From: UBA3774 sp045600025
GTDB taxonomy: Bacteria > Bacillota > Clostridia > Lachnospirales > Lachnospiraceae
NCBI GenBank assembly: GCA_045600025.1
Contig: JAZRXC010000018.1
Coordinates: 1 to 20,530, forward strand
DNA length: 20,530 bases
Direction of reading: 5' to 3'
In this document: positions 7,997 to 15,438 of the stretch, one piece after another
Layout: each line of letters opens with the position of its first letter
Numbering within the stretch: the stretch's first letter is position 1
Notes under the pieces: model-generated
The model's input: the letters and a program-made list of their open reading frames with translations, nothing else
Told to the model about the DNA's origin: nothing
Database searches by the model: none
Made by a program: the position numbers and the translations under genes

Positions 7997-8908
7997 TCAT
8001 ATTATTCCGGTTCCGTCAAAATCTGGAGTAAATGTAGAATTTGCTGAAGAAATGTCCTGGATATATACATTTTCAAGACCTATATCGATAGCTGTATCAA
8101 CAACTTTATCGTATTCGCGGCGAGTAAGACGGCGTCCGAGATTGCTATCAGAAAGGACACGGGGAATAGGTGTATATTGACCGAGGATGCTGATATAAAT
8201 ATCATCCCCGTAGGTATCAGCAAGATAATGTAGCAACGCTATAGATTCTTTTGTATGTCCCGGGAGTACAAGATGACGCACGAGTACGCCGCTTGTCATA
8301 ATACCCTTGTCATCAAAAGCAAGTTTCTTCTGTGAAACCATCTCGGCAATCGCAGCTTTGGCAAATGAAACGTAAGAAGGTGCATTACTGTATGCGACGG
8401 CAGTTTCATCACTCCAGTATTTAAAATCCGGCATATACGCATTAACATAAGGCTCAAGTTTTTCTATAACCTCTCTTCTCTCATAACCGCTGCAATTATA
8501 TGCAACCGGGAGGTGCAGCCCTTTCATCTTTGCCATATCCAGCGCATCGCAAATAGAAGGCATATAATGTGTAGGCGTAACCAAATCTATACTGTCAGCG
8601 CCCTGAGACTGCAAATCGAGGAAAATATCCGCAAGCTTATCTGTACTTATTTCCTTAGATGAGGTGCATTCGCCACCTGATATCTCATAATTCTGGCAGA
8701 AAATGCAGCGAAGATTGCAACCGGTAAAGAACACCGCACCCGCGCCATGCGTCCCGGCGATACACGGCTCCTCCCAATGATGAAGTGCCGCTCTCGCAAC
8801 AAAAATGCCGGCGGGCATCCGGCAATATCCGGTCTCACCCGCCGTTCTGTCTATCCCGCACATACGCGGACAAAGATTGCATTTTTTTATTGAGATATCA
8901 TCGTTCAT
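7997..8908 (-). CDS. Radical SAM protein, COG1313/PflX-type (pyruvate formate-lyase activase-like)
   Basis: This 303-residue protein contains the radical SAM CxxxCxxC cluster motif in GCNLRCIFCQN (Cys64, Cys68, Cys71), which binds a 4Fe-4S cluster and cleaves S-adenosylmethionine. Ahead of it is a second cysteine set (CNLCPRMCG, Cys10/13/17, plus Cys29) typical of the COG1313 group, which resembles pyruvate formate-lyase activases but has no settled substrate. Other family features are the DLVTPTHYMPSI and YNCSGYERREVIEKLEPYVN segments and the MPDFKYW motif. The gene starts seven bases after the mgtE stop codon and has no clear ribosome binding site, so it is probably translated by coupling to mgtE. 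No obvious glycyl radical enzyme or other target lies nearby. Confidence 0.9.
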   Translation of the reverse strand: MNDDISIKKCNLCPRMCGIDRTAGETGYCRMPAGIFVARAALHHWEEPCIAGTHGAGAVFFTGCNLRCIFCQNYEISGGECTSSKEISTDKLADIFLDLQSQGADSIDLVTPTHYMPSICDALDMAKMKGLHLPVAYNCSGYERREVIEKLEPYVNAYMPDFKYWSDETAVAYSNAPSYVSFAKAAIAEMVSQKKLAFDDKGIMTSGVLVRHLVLPGHTKESIALLHYLADTYGDDIYISILGQYTPIPRVLSDSNLGRRLTRREYDKVVDTAIDIGLENVYIQDISSANSTFTPDFDGTGII

Positions 8909-8915
8909 AAATTAA

Positions 8916-10292
8916 TCAAAACAATAGTGCCTGCACGATTGAGAAATATATAAGAAGTGAAAGTGCATCAACCATCGTGGTAAGCAGAGGTGAAGATATA
9001 ACCGCCGGATCGACACCGATTTTCTTTGCAAGCATAGGTATGACACAACCAATAGTCTTTGCGACAAGCACTATTACGGCTATTGCCAAGCTTACAGTAA
9101 GTGCAATAATAACTGATATATCATCATTGCCAAGCAGCATACGGTCAATAATCATTATCTTTAAAAAGCATATGATACCGAGACCCAGTCCGCACAGTAC
9201 GGCGGTCCTGATCTCCTTCCAGATAACCTTAACTACATCAGATAGTCCGATGTCACCGACAGACATAGCGCGGATAACCGTAACCGCAGACTGTGAGCCG
9301 GAGTTACCACCCGTTCCCATAAGCATCGGAATAAACATCGTAAGAACGAGCTGCGCCGACAGTGCATTCTCAAATCCGGTTATTATCATACCGGTAAATG
9401 TTGCAGATACCATAAGCAGCATCAGCCAGGGGAAACGCTGTCTGAATAAGTCGATAGGACTTGAATGCAAATACGTCTTCTCAGAAGGACGCATAGCGTT
9501 CATCATTTCGATATCCTCTGTAACCTCTTCCTGAATAACATCGATTACATCATCGACTGTTACTATACCAACCATACGATTACCGGAATCTACTACAGGA
9601 AGTGCAAGCAGATTGTACTTTGCGAACATCTGCGCAACTTCCTCCTGGTCAGTATGTGTGTTAACCGAGATGACATTTGTGTCCATAATATCCTTGACTC
9701 TTACATCATCATCAGGTGCCAGCAAAAGGTCCTTTACTGACAAAATGCCGAGCAGGTAACGGTCCTTTGTTACATAACCTGTATATATGGTCTCTTTATC
9801 AACGCCTGTTCTGCGTATGCGCAGTATCGCTTCTTCGATAGTCATCGAAGGACGCAGCGATACATACTCTGTCGTCATGATCGAGCCTGCTGAATCTTCC
9901 GGATACTTCAGGATACTGTTGATATCACGGCGCATCTCAGGAGCTGCAGCCGCCAATATACGGCGGACAACATTTGCCGGCATTTCTTCGACCAGATCAG
10001 CTGCATCATCAACATAGAGCTCATCCAGAACTTCTTTAAGCTCTATATCAGAAAAGCCCTTGATTAGAAGTTCCTGATAATCAGGATCCATTTCGACAAA
10101 AGTTTCAGCAGCCTGCTCCTTGGGAAGCAGACGGAAAAGACGCGGAATAGATTCGCTGCCGATATCTTCAAGTACGGCCGCTACATCCGCAGGGTTCATA
10201 GTTATAAGAATATCTCTTACTGTTGAGTATTTTTTCTCGCCGAGAAGCGTGCATAGCGTTTCGGCGATTGTGACTTCACTGCGCTCTGCCAT
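8916..10292 (-). CDS. mgtE: Magnesium transporter MgtE
   Basis: This 458-residue protein has full MgtE architecture: a helical N-terminal domain (about 1-130), two CBS domains (about 135-255) and a five-helix membrane domain (about 285-458). The membrane part contains PMLMGTGGNSGSQSAVTVIR, the conserved pore-region signature of the family, and the last helix has SSPLLTTMVDALSLLIYF with the pore Asp. MgtE is a Mg2+-selective channel whose cytosolic N and CBS domains sense internal Mg2+ and close the pore when it is high. The ATG at 10292 is preceded by GAGGAG (10300-10305). A long structured leader lies upstream, which fits RNA control by Mg2+ or another cation. It is the first gene of a block that also holds the radical SAM gene. 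Confidence 0.96.
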   Translation of the reverse strand: MAERSEVTIAETLCTLLGEKKYSTVRDILITMNPADVAAVLEDIGSESIPRLFRLLPKEQAAETFVEMDPDYQELLIKGFSDIELKEVLDELYVDDAADLVEEMPANVVRRILAAAAPEMRRDINSILKYPEDSAGSIMTTEYVSLRPSMTIEEAILRIRRTGVDKETIYTGYVTKDRYLLGILSVKDLLLAPDDDVRVKDIMDTNVISVNTHTDQEEVAQMFAKYNLLALPVVDSGNRMVGIVTVDDVIDVIQEEVTEDIEMMNAMRPSEKTYLHSSPIDLFRQRFPWLMLLMVSATFTGMIITGFENALSAQLVLTMFIPMLMGTGGNSGSQSAVTVIRAMSVGDIGLSDVVKVIWKEIRTAVLCGLGLGIICFLKIMIIDRMLLGNDDISVIIALTVSLAIAVIVLVAKTIGCVIPMLAKKIGVDPAVISSPLLTTMVDALSLLIYFSIVQALLF

Positions 10293-10467
10293 CGCAATTC
10301 TCCTCTCTTTGTAAAATCAAATAATAGGAAATGCGTGCAGGACGGAGTATCAGACCGGGGCACTCATACGGCACAAGTGTCCCGGGATGCTACTTCGACC
10401 TGACGAATTACCACTACTGCCTGTGTCCATATGGTTACTCCTTTACAAGAATTACGGTTATTACCGC
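10293..10467 (-). promoter_or_regulatory. Structured mgtE leader RNA, candidate cation-responsive riboswitch (M-box-like in part)
   Basis: From the predicted start near 10467 the minus-strand leader can form a hairpin CGGT/ACCG (10455-10466) and nested long-range helices. The outer one pairs 10442-10448 with 10309-10315 (7 bp), ending next to the Shine-Dalgarno site. It continues into GGAGTA (10436-10441) with TACTCC (10344-10349), then CATATGGACAC (10423-10433) with GTGCCGTATG (10365-10374, one G-U and one bulge). A competing hairpin joins 10376-10385 to 10355-10364 and excludes the last helix. ATATGGACACAGGC at the 5' side and GCCGTATGAGTGC at the 3' side recall the conserved P2 flanks of the M-box (ykoK) element that often precedes mgtE. 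The element is shorter than a usual M-box and lacks the GGUGAGGCUCC segment. It may be a diverged M-box or another class. Confidence 0.4.
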
Positions 10468-10473
10468 CCGTAC

Positions 10474-10502
10474 AAGATACTACCTATAATAAAAAAAGTC
10501 AA
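10474..10502 (-). promoter_or_regulatory. Promoter for the mgtE leader
   Basis: Minus-strand TTGACT (10497-10502), 17 bases, then TATCTT (10474-10479). The -35 is good and the -10 moderate. It would start the mgtE transcript near 10467, about 175 bases before the start codon. It is back-to-back with the galM promoter. Confidence 0.5.
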
Positions 10503-10523
10503 TAAAAAACTTGCTTTTTATGC

Positions 10524-10529
10524 TATAAT
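10524..10529 (+). promoter_or_regulatory. Extended -10 promoter for galM
   Basis: A perfect TATAAT preceded by TGC (extended -10 element) lies 29 bases before the galM start codon. No good -35 is seen at 17 bases, as is common for extended -10 promoters. It probably drives galM and argS. Confidence 0.65.
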
Positions 10530-10558
10530 ATGGGCAACAATTTTTTCAGGAGCAAATT

Positions 10559-11512
10559 ATGATAACAGCAAAAAAGTTTGATGTCCTTGATGACGGTCGC
10601 GAGATTACCGAGTATATTCTAAAAAATTCTAACGGTATGGAGGTACATGTCCTCTCCTACGCCTGTATTGTAAAAGACATTATAATCCCTAAAGATGGCA
10701 AAAATGTCAACGTAGTCCTCGGCTGGGATTCAATAAATGAATACTATTTTCACGGATATAAGCAATACTACTTCGGCTCATTTGTCGGCAGAGTTGCCAA
10801 CAGAATCAGTAACTCTTCTTTTTCACTTAACGGAATGACATACGCACTTACTCCGAACGAAGGGCCCAACCACCTGCACGGCATCTTCCGTGATACTGTA
10901 TTTCATGGGGAAATAGTTGATGACACTGTTGTATTCTCTTATTACAGTACAGAAGCCGATGAGGGATATCCCGGCAATCTTTCCGTGGCATGCATGTACT
11001 CACTTAGCGAGGAAAATGATTTTTGCATAACTTATCAGGCTACAAGTGACGCTGATACTCCCGTTAATTTCACAAACCACATATATTTCAATTTAAATGG
11101 CAGAGATTCCGGAGATGTATTTGATCAGCTTCTTGAAATTAATGCAAATGCAATTACCGAAACTGACAGCTCGCTCCTTCCTACAGGTCGCCTGCTCGAT
11201 GTTGAAGGTACCCACTACGACTTTCGCGTGATGCGTCCGATCTCGGATCACCCATATGATGACAATTTCTGCCTGTCACCTGCTACATCCGCCATGAAGA
11301 TTGCGGCTCAGGCTATAGGCGATAAATCAGGTATCAAATTATATTGCGGTACTACAGATATAGGATGTCAGGTCTACAGCGGCCTTAAAACCGGCTTTAC
11401 GCTTGAAATGCAACACTATCCTGACGCTCCGAATCGTCCTGAATTCCCCTCTGTCACGCTAAAGAAAGATGATAAATATCTTCAGCAAACAATCTTTAAA
11501 TTTGAGTGGTAA
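10559..11512 (+). CDS. galM: Aldose 1-epimerase (mutarotase)
   Basis: This 317-residue cytoplasmic enzyme interconverts alpha and beta anomers of galactose or glucose, the entry step of the Leloir pathway. Family motifs are in order: GRVANRI (77-83), NHLHG (104-108), TNHIYFNLNG (172-181, His174), HPYDDNF (231-237) and FTLEMQHYPDAPNRPEFPS (280-298) with the catalytic base Glu283. His107 and His174 are the expected acid and sugar-binding histidines. The length fits the family. The ATG has AGGAG (10548-10552) six bases upstream. No other galactose gene lies in the window, so it may serve general sugar metabolism. Confidence 0.94.
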   Translation: MITAKKFDVLDDGREITEYILKNSNGMEVHVLSYACIVKDIIIPKDGKNVNVVLGWDSINEYYFHGYKQYYFGSFVGRVANRISNSSFSLNGMTYALTPNEGPNHLHGIFRDTVFHGEIVDDTVVFSYYSTEADEGYPGNLSVACMYSLSEENDFCITYQATSDADTPVNFTNHIYFNLNGRDSGDVFDQLLEINANAITETDSSLLPTGRLLDVEGTHYDFRVMRPISDHPYDDNFCLSPATSAMKIAAQAIGDKSGIKLYCGTTDIGCQVYSGLKTGFTLEMQHYPDAPNRPEFPSVTLKKDDKYLQQTIFKFEW

Positions 11513-11545
11513 TTCTAAAAAATCTATTATATAATATTCTAAATT

Positions 11546-13315
11546 ATGGATAGTATTATTGACATTATTTCAAGTAAACTTTCTGCTGCTTTTGCATCCG
11601 CCGGCTACAGTATAGACGGCGTGCGTGCGGTCCTCTCAAACAGGCCTGACCTTGCAGAGTACCAATGCAACGGTGCGATGGTCGCAGCAAAGGTTTATCA
11701 TAAAGCTCCTCTTCAAATTGCAAATGAAGTAGTATCTTCACTTAATGCAGACGAGGGAGCTTTTTTCGAATCTGCAGCCGCTGCCGCGCCGGGGTTTATC
11801 AATCTTACGCTTTCCCCATCAGCCCTTGCTGATTACCTAAATCAGATTGCGGCTGCTGAGAAATACGGCATATCCGGTATCGGTGCCGGACAGACCGCCA
11901 TCATTGATTACGGCGGGCCTAACGTAGCAAAGCCTCTTCATGTAGGTCATCTGCGTGCTGCCGTTATCGGTGAAGCAATTAAACGCATTCTTAATTTTAA
12001 CGGCTACAAAACCATAGGCGATGTGCACCTCGGTGACTGGGGACTGCAGATGGGCCTTATTATTGCTGAGCTCGCAGAGCGCAAGCCCGAGCTTCCTTAT
12101 TTTGATGATAATTTCTCGGGTGATTATCCCGCGGAAGCGCCTTTTACCATCAGTGATCTTGAGGATATATACCCCACCGCAAGCGCCCGCGCCAAGACTG
12201 ATGAAGCATTTGCGGCAAAGGCTCATGAGGCTACTGCGCTTCTTCAGCAGGGGCATCGTGGTTACACCGCCCTGTTCAGACATATCATTAATGTGTCTGT
12301 CAATGATTTAAAGAAAAACTATGCTAAGCTTGATGTTAATTTTGAGCTTTGGAACGGCGAAAGCGACGCTCAAAAATACATTCCCGATATGCTTGCTGCT
12401 CTTCGTGAGAAGAATCTCATGCATGAGTCAGAAGGCGCTCAGGTAGTAGACGTTGCCCTCCCTGAGGATTCCAAGGAGATTCCTCCCTGCATTATTCTTA
12501 AAAAAGACGGGGCTTCGCTTTATGCAACTACCGATCTTGCTACTTTAGTACAGCGTGAGCGCGATTTTACGCCCAATCATGTCATCTACGTAGTTGATAA
12601 GCGCCAGGACATGCATTTCGTTCAGGTATTCAGAGTTGCGAAAAAGGCAGGCATCATACCCGAGGATACAAACCTTACATTTATCGGTTTCGGTACTATG
12701 AACGGTCGTGACGGCAAGCCTTTCAAGACCCGCGAGGGCGGCGTTATGCGTCTCGAGAATCTCATCTCCGAGATTAATTCTGCAGTAAAAGAGCGTATGT
12801 CAGCTTCCGGCATGAATGAAAGTGAAATCACCGATGAGACCGCCGGTATTATCGGTCTCGCTGCTTTAAAATACGGTGACCTCTCCAATCAGGCTACCAA
12901 GGATTATGTATTTGATACAGATCGTTTTTCCTCTTTTGAGGGAAATACCGGGCCGTATATTCTCTACACCATGGTCCGTATCAAATCCATTCTCCGTAAG
13001 TATACAGACAATGGTGGGGTAATTAAGGATGAACTGCTTCCGGCTTCATCACCTTCTGAAAAGTCTGTTCAGCTTCTTGTCGCAAGAGCCAATGATGTTA
13101 TCGAAGGTGCGGCTCGTGAGCTCGCTCCCCACCGCATTTGTCAGTACATTTACGAGTTATCAAATGCTTTCAACAGCTTCTATCACGAGGTCAAGATTCT
13201 CGCCGAAGCTGATGAAGATAAAAAGGCCGGCTACATTGCCTTACTTTCACTAATATTGCGCGTCCTGAATGACTGCATTTATATGCTTGGTTTTTCAGCG
13301 CCGGAAAGGATGTAA
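11546..13315 (+). CDS. argS: Arginyl-tRNA synthetase
   Basis: This 589-residue class I aminoacyl-tRNA synthetase charges tRNA-Arg. It has the ArgRS N-terminal additional domain (about 1-110), the HIGH motif as HVGH (132-135) within YGGPNVAKPLHVGHLRA, a KMSKS-like region MNGRDGKPFKTREGG (385-399) and the C-terminal DALR anticodon-binding domain (about 465-589) beginning NTGPYILYTMVRI. Length is normal. The start ATG at 11546 has no ribosome binding site. A TATAAT hexamer sits at 11530-11535, only 10 bases before it. The protein N-terminus (MDSIIDIISSKLSAAF) looks like a genuine ArgRS start. The gene begins 33 bases after galM and is followed by mscL after five bases. Confidence 0.97.
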   Translation: MDSIIDIISSKLSAAFASAGYSIDGVRAVLSNRPDLAEYQCNGAMVAAKVYHKAPLQIANEVVSSLNADEGAFFESAAAAAPGFINLTLSPSALADYLNQIAAAEKYGISGIGAGQTAIIDYGGPNVAKPLHVGHLRAAVIGEAIKRILNFNGYKTIGDVHLGDWGLQMGLIIAELAERKPELPYFDDNFSGDYPAEAPFTISDLEDIYPTASARAKTDEAFAAKAHEATALLQQGHRGYTALFRHIINVSVNDLKKNYAKLDVNFELWNGESDAQKYIPDMLAALREKNLMHESEGAQVVDVALPEDSKEIPPCIILKKDGASLYATTDLATLVQRERDFTPNHVIYVVDKRQDMHFVQVFRVAKKAGIIPEDTNLTFIGFGTMNGRDGKPFKTREGGVMRLENLISEINSAVKERMSASGMNESEITDETAGIIGLAALKYGDLSNQATKDYVFDTDRFSSFEGNTGPYILYTMVRIKSILRKYTDNGGVIKDELLPASSPSEKSVQLLVARANDVIEGAARELAPHRICQYIYELSNAFNSFYHEVKILAEADEDKKAGYIALLSLILRVLNDCIYMLGFSAPERM

Positions 13316-13320
13316 GAATT

Positions 13321-13725
13321 ATGAAGAAGTTTATGGGCGAATTCAAAGAGTTTATCTCAAAGGGTAACGTTATCGGCCTTGCCGTAGGCGTTATTATCGG
13401 CGGTGCATTTACCGCCATAGTAAATGCTCTCGTTACGAACATTTTAAATCCTCTGCTTGGTCTTATCACCGGCAATATGGATCTCGAAAATGCTCTTATT
13501 GTCAGCATTGAAACTCCCAACGGAAATGCAGAGCTTCTCTTCGGTGCTTTGATTTCTGCGGTTATCACTTTCATTCTGACAGCTCTCGTTCTGTTCCTTC
13601 TGATTAAGGGTATCAACTCTATGCAGAAGAAGAAGGAAGAAGAAGCTCCCGCTCCTGCTCCCGATCCCGAACCTTCTAAGGAAGAACTTTTACTTACCGA
13701 AATTCGTGATTTACTTAAAAAATAA
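13321..13725 (+). CDS. mscL: Large-conductance mechanosensitive channel MscL
   Basis: This 134-residue protein matches MscL throughout: an amphipathic N-terminal helix (MKKFMGEFKEFISKGNVIGL), TM1 with the pore constriction AVGVIIGGAFTAIVNALV, a short outer loop, TM2 (about 75-97, GALISAVITFILTALVLFLL), then a Pro/Glu-rich linker and a terminal helix TEIRDLLKK. MscL opens at high membrane tension to release solutes after hypo-osmotic shock and works as a pentamer. It starts five bases after argS, with AAGGA (13306-13310) inside the end of argS as its likely ribosome binding site, so the two genes are co-transcribed. Confidence 0.97.
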   Translation: MKKFMGEFKEFISKGNVIGLAVGVIIGGAFTAIVNALVTNILNPLLGLITGNMDLENALIVSIETPNGNAELLFGALISAVITFILTALVLFLLIKGINSMQKKKEEEAPAPAPDPEPSKEELLLTEIRDLLKK

Positions 13726-13738
13726 AGTGCGCTATAAT
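13710..13738 (+). promoter_or_regulatory. Promoter for the 190-residue membrane protein gene
   Basis: TTTACT (13710-13715), 17 bases and a perfect TATAAT (13733-13738). The -35 lies inside the last codons of mscL. It gives the downstream gene its own transcript in addition to read-through. Confidence 0.65.
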
Positions 13739-13761
13739 AAACAATATAAGGAGGTTGTATT

Positions 13762-14334
13762 ATGAGTTCAAATCAATCAAAAAAAGCTGCCTTTGATGCC
13801 GTTAAGATGCTGGCTCTGGCAGTATGCGTTATCCTCGCAGCTCTTGCCGCTGTAGGTTGCGCTTACGTTCTTGCTGGAAACAACGGTCCGGAATATACCG
13901 CTGTTACCATCGTTGATCTTCTTGCGCTTGTTGCAGGTTTCATCTACATCGCAATGGATTTCAAAAAGAAGGGTTTCATGTTCCTGCGTGTCTTCATGCT
14001 GCTCTCTTCTCTTTCAGTTCTTACACTGATTGCAGCTACCTGTGCAAATGACGACAACGTTCTCGGCCCGCTTTTCGCTATCTTCATCGCTCTTGATGTT
14101 ATCATGGCATGCAATTTCGCAATCCTTTCAATCGGCAAAGACCTTGGTCTTGCAGTAAGCCTTATCCTTTGCGTATTCAACCTTGCATACTCAATCTATC
14201 TTACATGCATGGCTGATGTACTTGTTGGAAAGCTTGTTCTCTTTGAGGCAGTTGCTGTTTCTGCTATCGCACTTGTTACTACTATCACCAAGTACGCAGA
14301 CAAAGCACAGCGTCACATGGACGATAACAAATAA
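13762..14334 (+). CDS. Membrane protein of unknown function, about five TM segments
   Basis: This 190-residue protein is not recognised. It has hydrophobic segments at about 15-39, 46-64, 72-93, 101-122, 129-148 and 155-172, a Lys-rich N-terminus and a hydrophilic C-terminal tail (KYADKAQRHMDDNK). It therefore looks like a compact integral membrane protein without an extra domain. The start is well supported by AAGGAGG (13748-13754) seven bases before the ATG. A good promoter in the end of mscL and a strong terminator 20 bases after the stop suggest it is expressed on its own at a fair level. The codon choice (many GCT, CTT, GTT, ATC) also suggests good expression. No function is proposed. 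Confidence 0.85.
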   Translation: MSSNQSKKAAFDAVKMLALAVCVILAALAAVGCAYVLAGNNGPEYTAVTIVDLLALVAGFIYIAMDFKKKGFMFLRVFMLLSSLSVLTLIAATCANDDNVLGPLFAIFIALDVIMACNFAILSIGKDLGLAVSLILCVFNLAYSIYLTCMADVLVGKLVLFEAVAVSAIALVTTITKYADKAQRHMDDNK

Positions 14335-14353
14335 TAATTCTTAAATTAAATCA

Positions 14354-14377
14354 GGCCACCCGTTTTACCGGGTGGCC
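14354..14377. terminator. Bidirectional terminator between convergent operons
   Basis: A perfect 9-bp GC-rich stem (GGCCACCCG with CGGGTGGCC) encloses a six-base loop. It is followed by a T-rich tract on the plus strand and by TGATTTAATTT on the minus strand. It serves the 13762-14334 gene and the convergent TRAP operon ending at 14404. Confidence 0.88.
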
Positions 14378-14403
14378 CTTTATTTAATTAATGCAAGAGG
14401 TAA

Positions 14404-15414
14404 TTATTTTGCTGCATTAACTGCATTAATAAGCATATCTACAACTTCATCGCCGCATGACTTACGAACATCATTGTAGATTGAATCACATTTGCCCATA
14501 AGCTCTTCAAGTACAGAAGCTTCAAGGTCAATGTATTCGATACCGGCCTGAGCCATGAGTTCCTTACGATCATTAGCTCTTGCGTCGCACTGCTCACGTG
14601 CATAAAGAACTGCAGCCTTACCAACTTCGTCAACGATCTTCTTATCAGCATCACTAAGTGACTGATAAATCGCCTCGTTCATGAGGAGGATACGAGATGA
14701 AGGAAGGTGGTTGGTGAAGATCATGTATTTCTGCTGTTCATATACTTTGTTAGCATAAACTGTCTCAATACCATTTTCCTGAGCGTCAATAGTTCCCTGC
14801 TGAAGGCCAATGTAAACTTCTGCCATAGCCATAGGAGTTGCATTTGCGCCAAGTGCGTTCCAGATTGATACATGGAAAGCATTATCCATAACACGGATCT
14901 TAAGTCCGTTCAGATCTGCTGCCTTCTGAACGAGTTTGTTAGAAGTAAGCTCACGCATGCCTTCATCAAAGAGGCCGAGTAAATGGAAGCCATTCTCCTG
15001 ATACTTCTTGGTATAGAACTCAAATACCTTAGCATCATCCATAGCTTTACGATATACTTCTACGTTCGGATACAGGTAAGGGAGATCGATTGCGGTTGCT
15101 TCCGGGAAGAAATTAGAGGTTGTGGAAACAGCGCTGTTATAGAATGTGATATCTCCGGACTGTGTTGCTTCGCAGCACTCAACATCAGAACCCATGTCCT
15201 TGAAGTGAAGCTGAACCGTCATTCTTCCGCCTGACTTTTCATTTAACTGCTCTGCAAAGTACTTGATCATAAGACCCTGAACGGTATCTTCTGCACAGTC
15301 AGCTGCATAGATCCAGTTGTAGGTCTTGCCTGTGGAACCAGAACCTTCTCCGCCGCAAGCTACGAGGCAGAGAGCCATTACTGATGCCAGTAACAATGAA
15401 ACTAATTTTTTCAT
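14404..15414 (-). CDS. dctP: TRAP transporter solute-binding lipoprotein (DctP family)
   Basis: This 336-residue extracytoplasmic binding protein has a lipoprotein signal (MKKLVSLLLASVMALCLVAC) whose lipobox LVAC places the lipidated Cys at residue 20. It is therefore anchored to the outside of the membrane. DctP family segments include LNGLKIRVMDNAFHVSIWNA, with the Arg that clamps a substrate carboxylate, then GANATPMAMAEVYIGLQQGTIDAQEN. TRAP binding proteins capture organic acids such as C4-dicarboxylates, sialic acid or sugar acids and hand them to the DctQM membrane complex. It is the last gene of the operon, 24 bases after dctM, with AAGGAG (15424-15429) nine bases before the ATG. The substrate is not readable directly. 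Downstream metabolism hints at a sugar acid or related carboxylate. Confidence 0.94.
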   Translation of the reverse strand: MKKLVSLLLASVMALCLVACGGEGSGSTGKTYNWIYAADCAEDTVQGLMIKYFAEQLNEKSGGRMTVQLHFKDMGSDVECCEATQSGDITFYNSAVSTTSNFFPEATAIDLPYLYPNVEVYRKAMDDAKVFEFYTKKYQENGFHLLGLFDEGMRELTSNKLVQKAADLNGLKIRVMDNAFHVSIWNALGANATPMAMAEVYIGLQQGTIDAQENGIETVYANKVYEQQKYMIFTNHLPSSRILLMNEAIYQSLSDADKKIVDEVGKAAVLYAREQCDARANDRKELMAQAGIEYIDLEASVLEELMGKCDSIYNDVRKSCGDEVVDMLINAVNAAK

Positions 15415-15438
15415 TTTTTCCTTCTCCTTTTTTATTAT

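Noticed and set aside
8977..9534. 185-codon open frame on the plus strand inside mgtE
   Set aside because: It is a shadow of mgtE in the antisense direction, with low-complexity Ile/Ser/Thr content and no start signal.
10355..10385. The CCGGGGCACT/AGTGTCCCGG hairpin read as a plus-strand terminator or leader for galM
   Set aside because: No T-run follows on the plus strand and the galM promoter lies downstream at 10524, so the region is not in the galM leader.
10376..10441. Similarity of the mgtE leader (GTCAGGTC...GAAGTAGC) to the SRP RNA S-domain hairpin
   Set aside because: The GGAA loop and one stem arm are missing, and the surrounding pairing does not fit an SRP RNA rod; short chance similarity.
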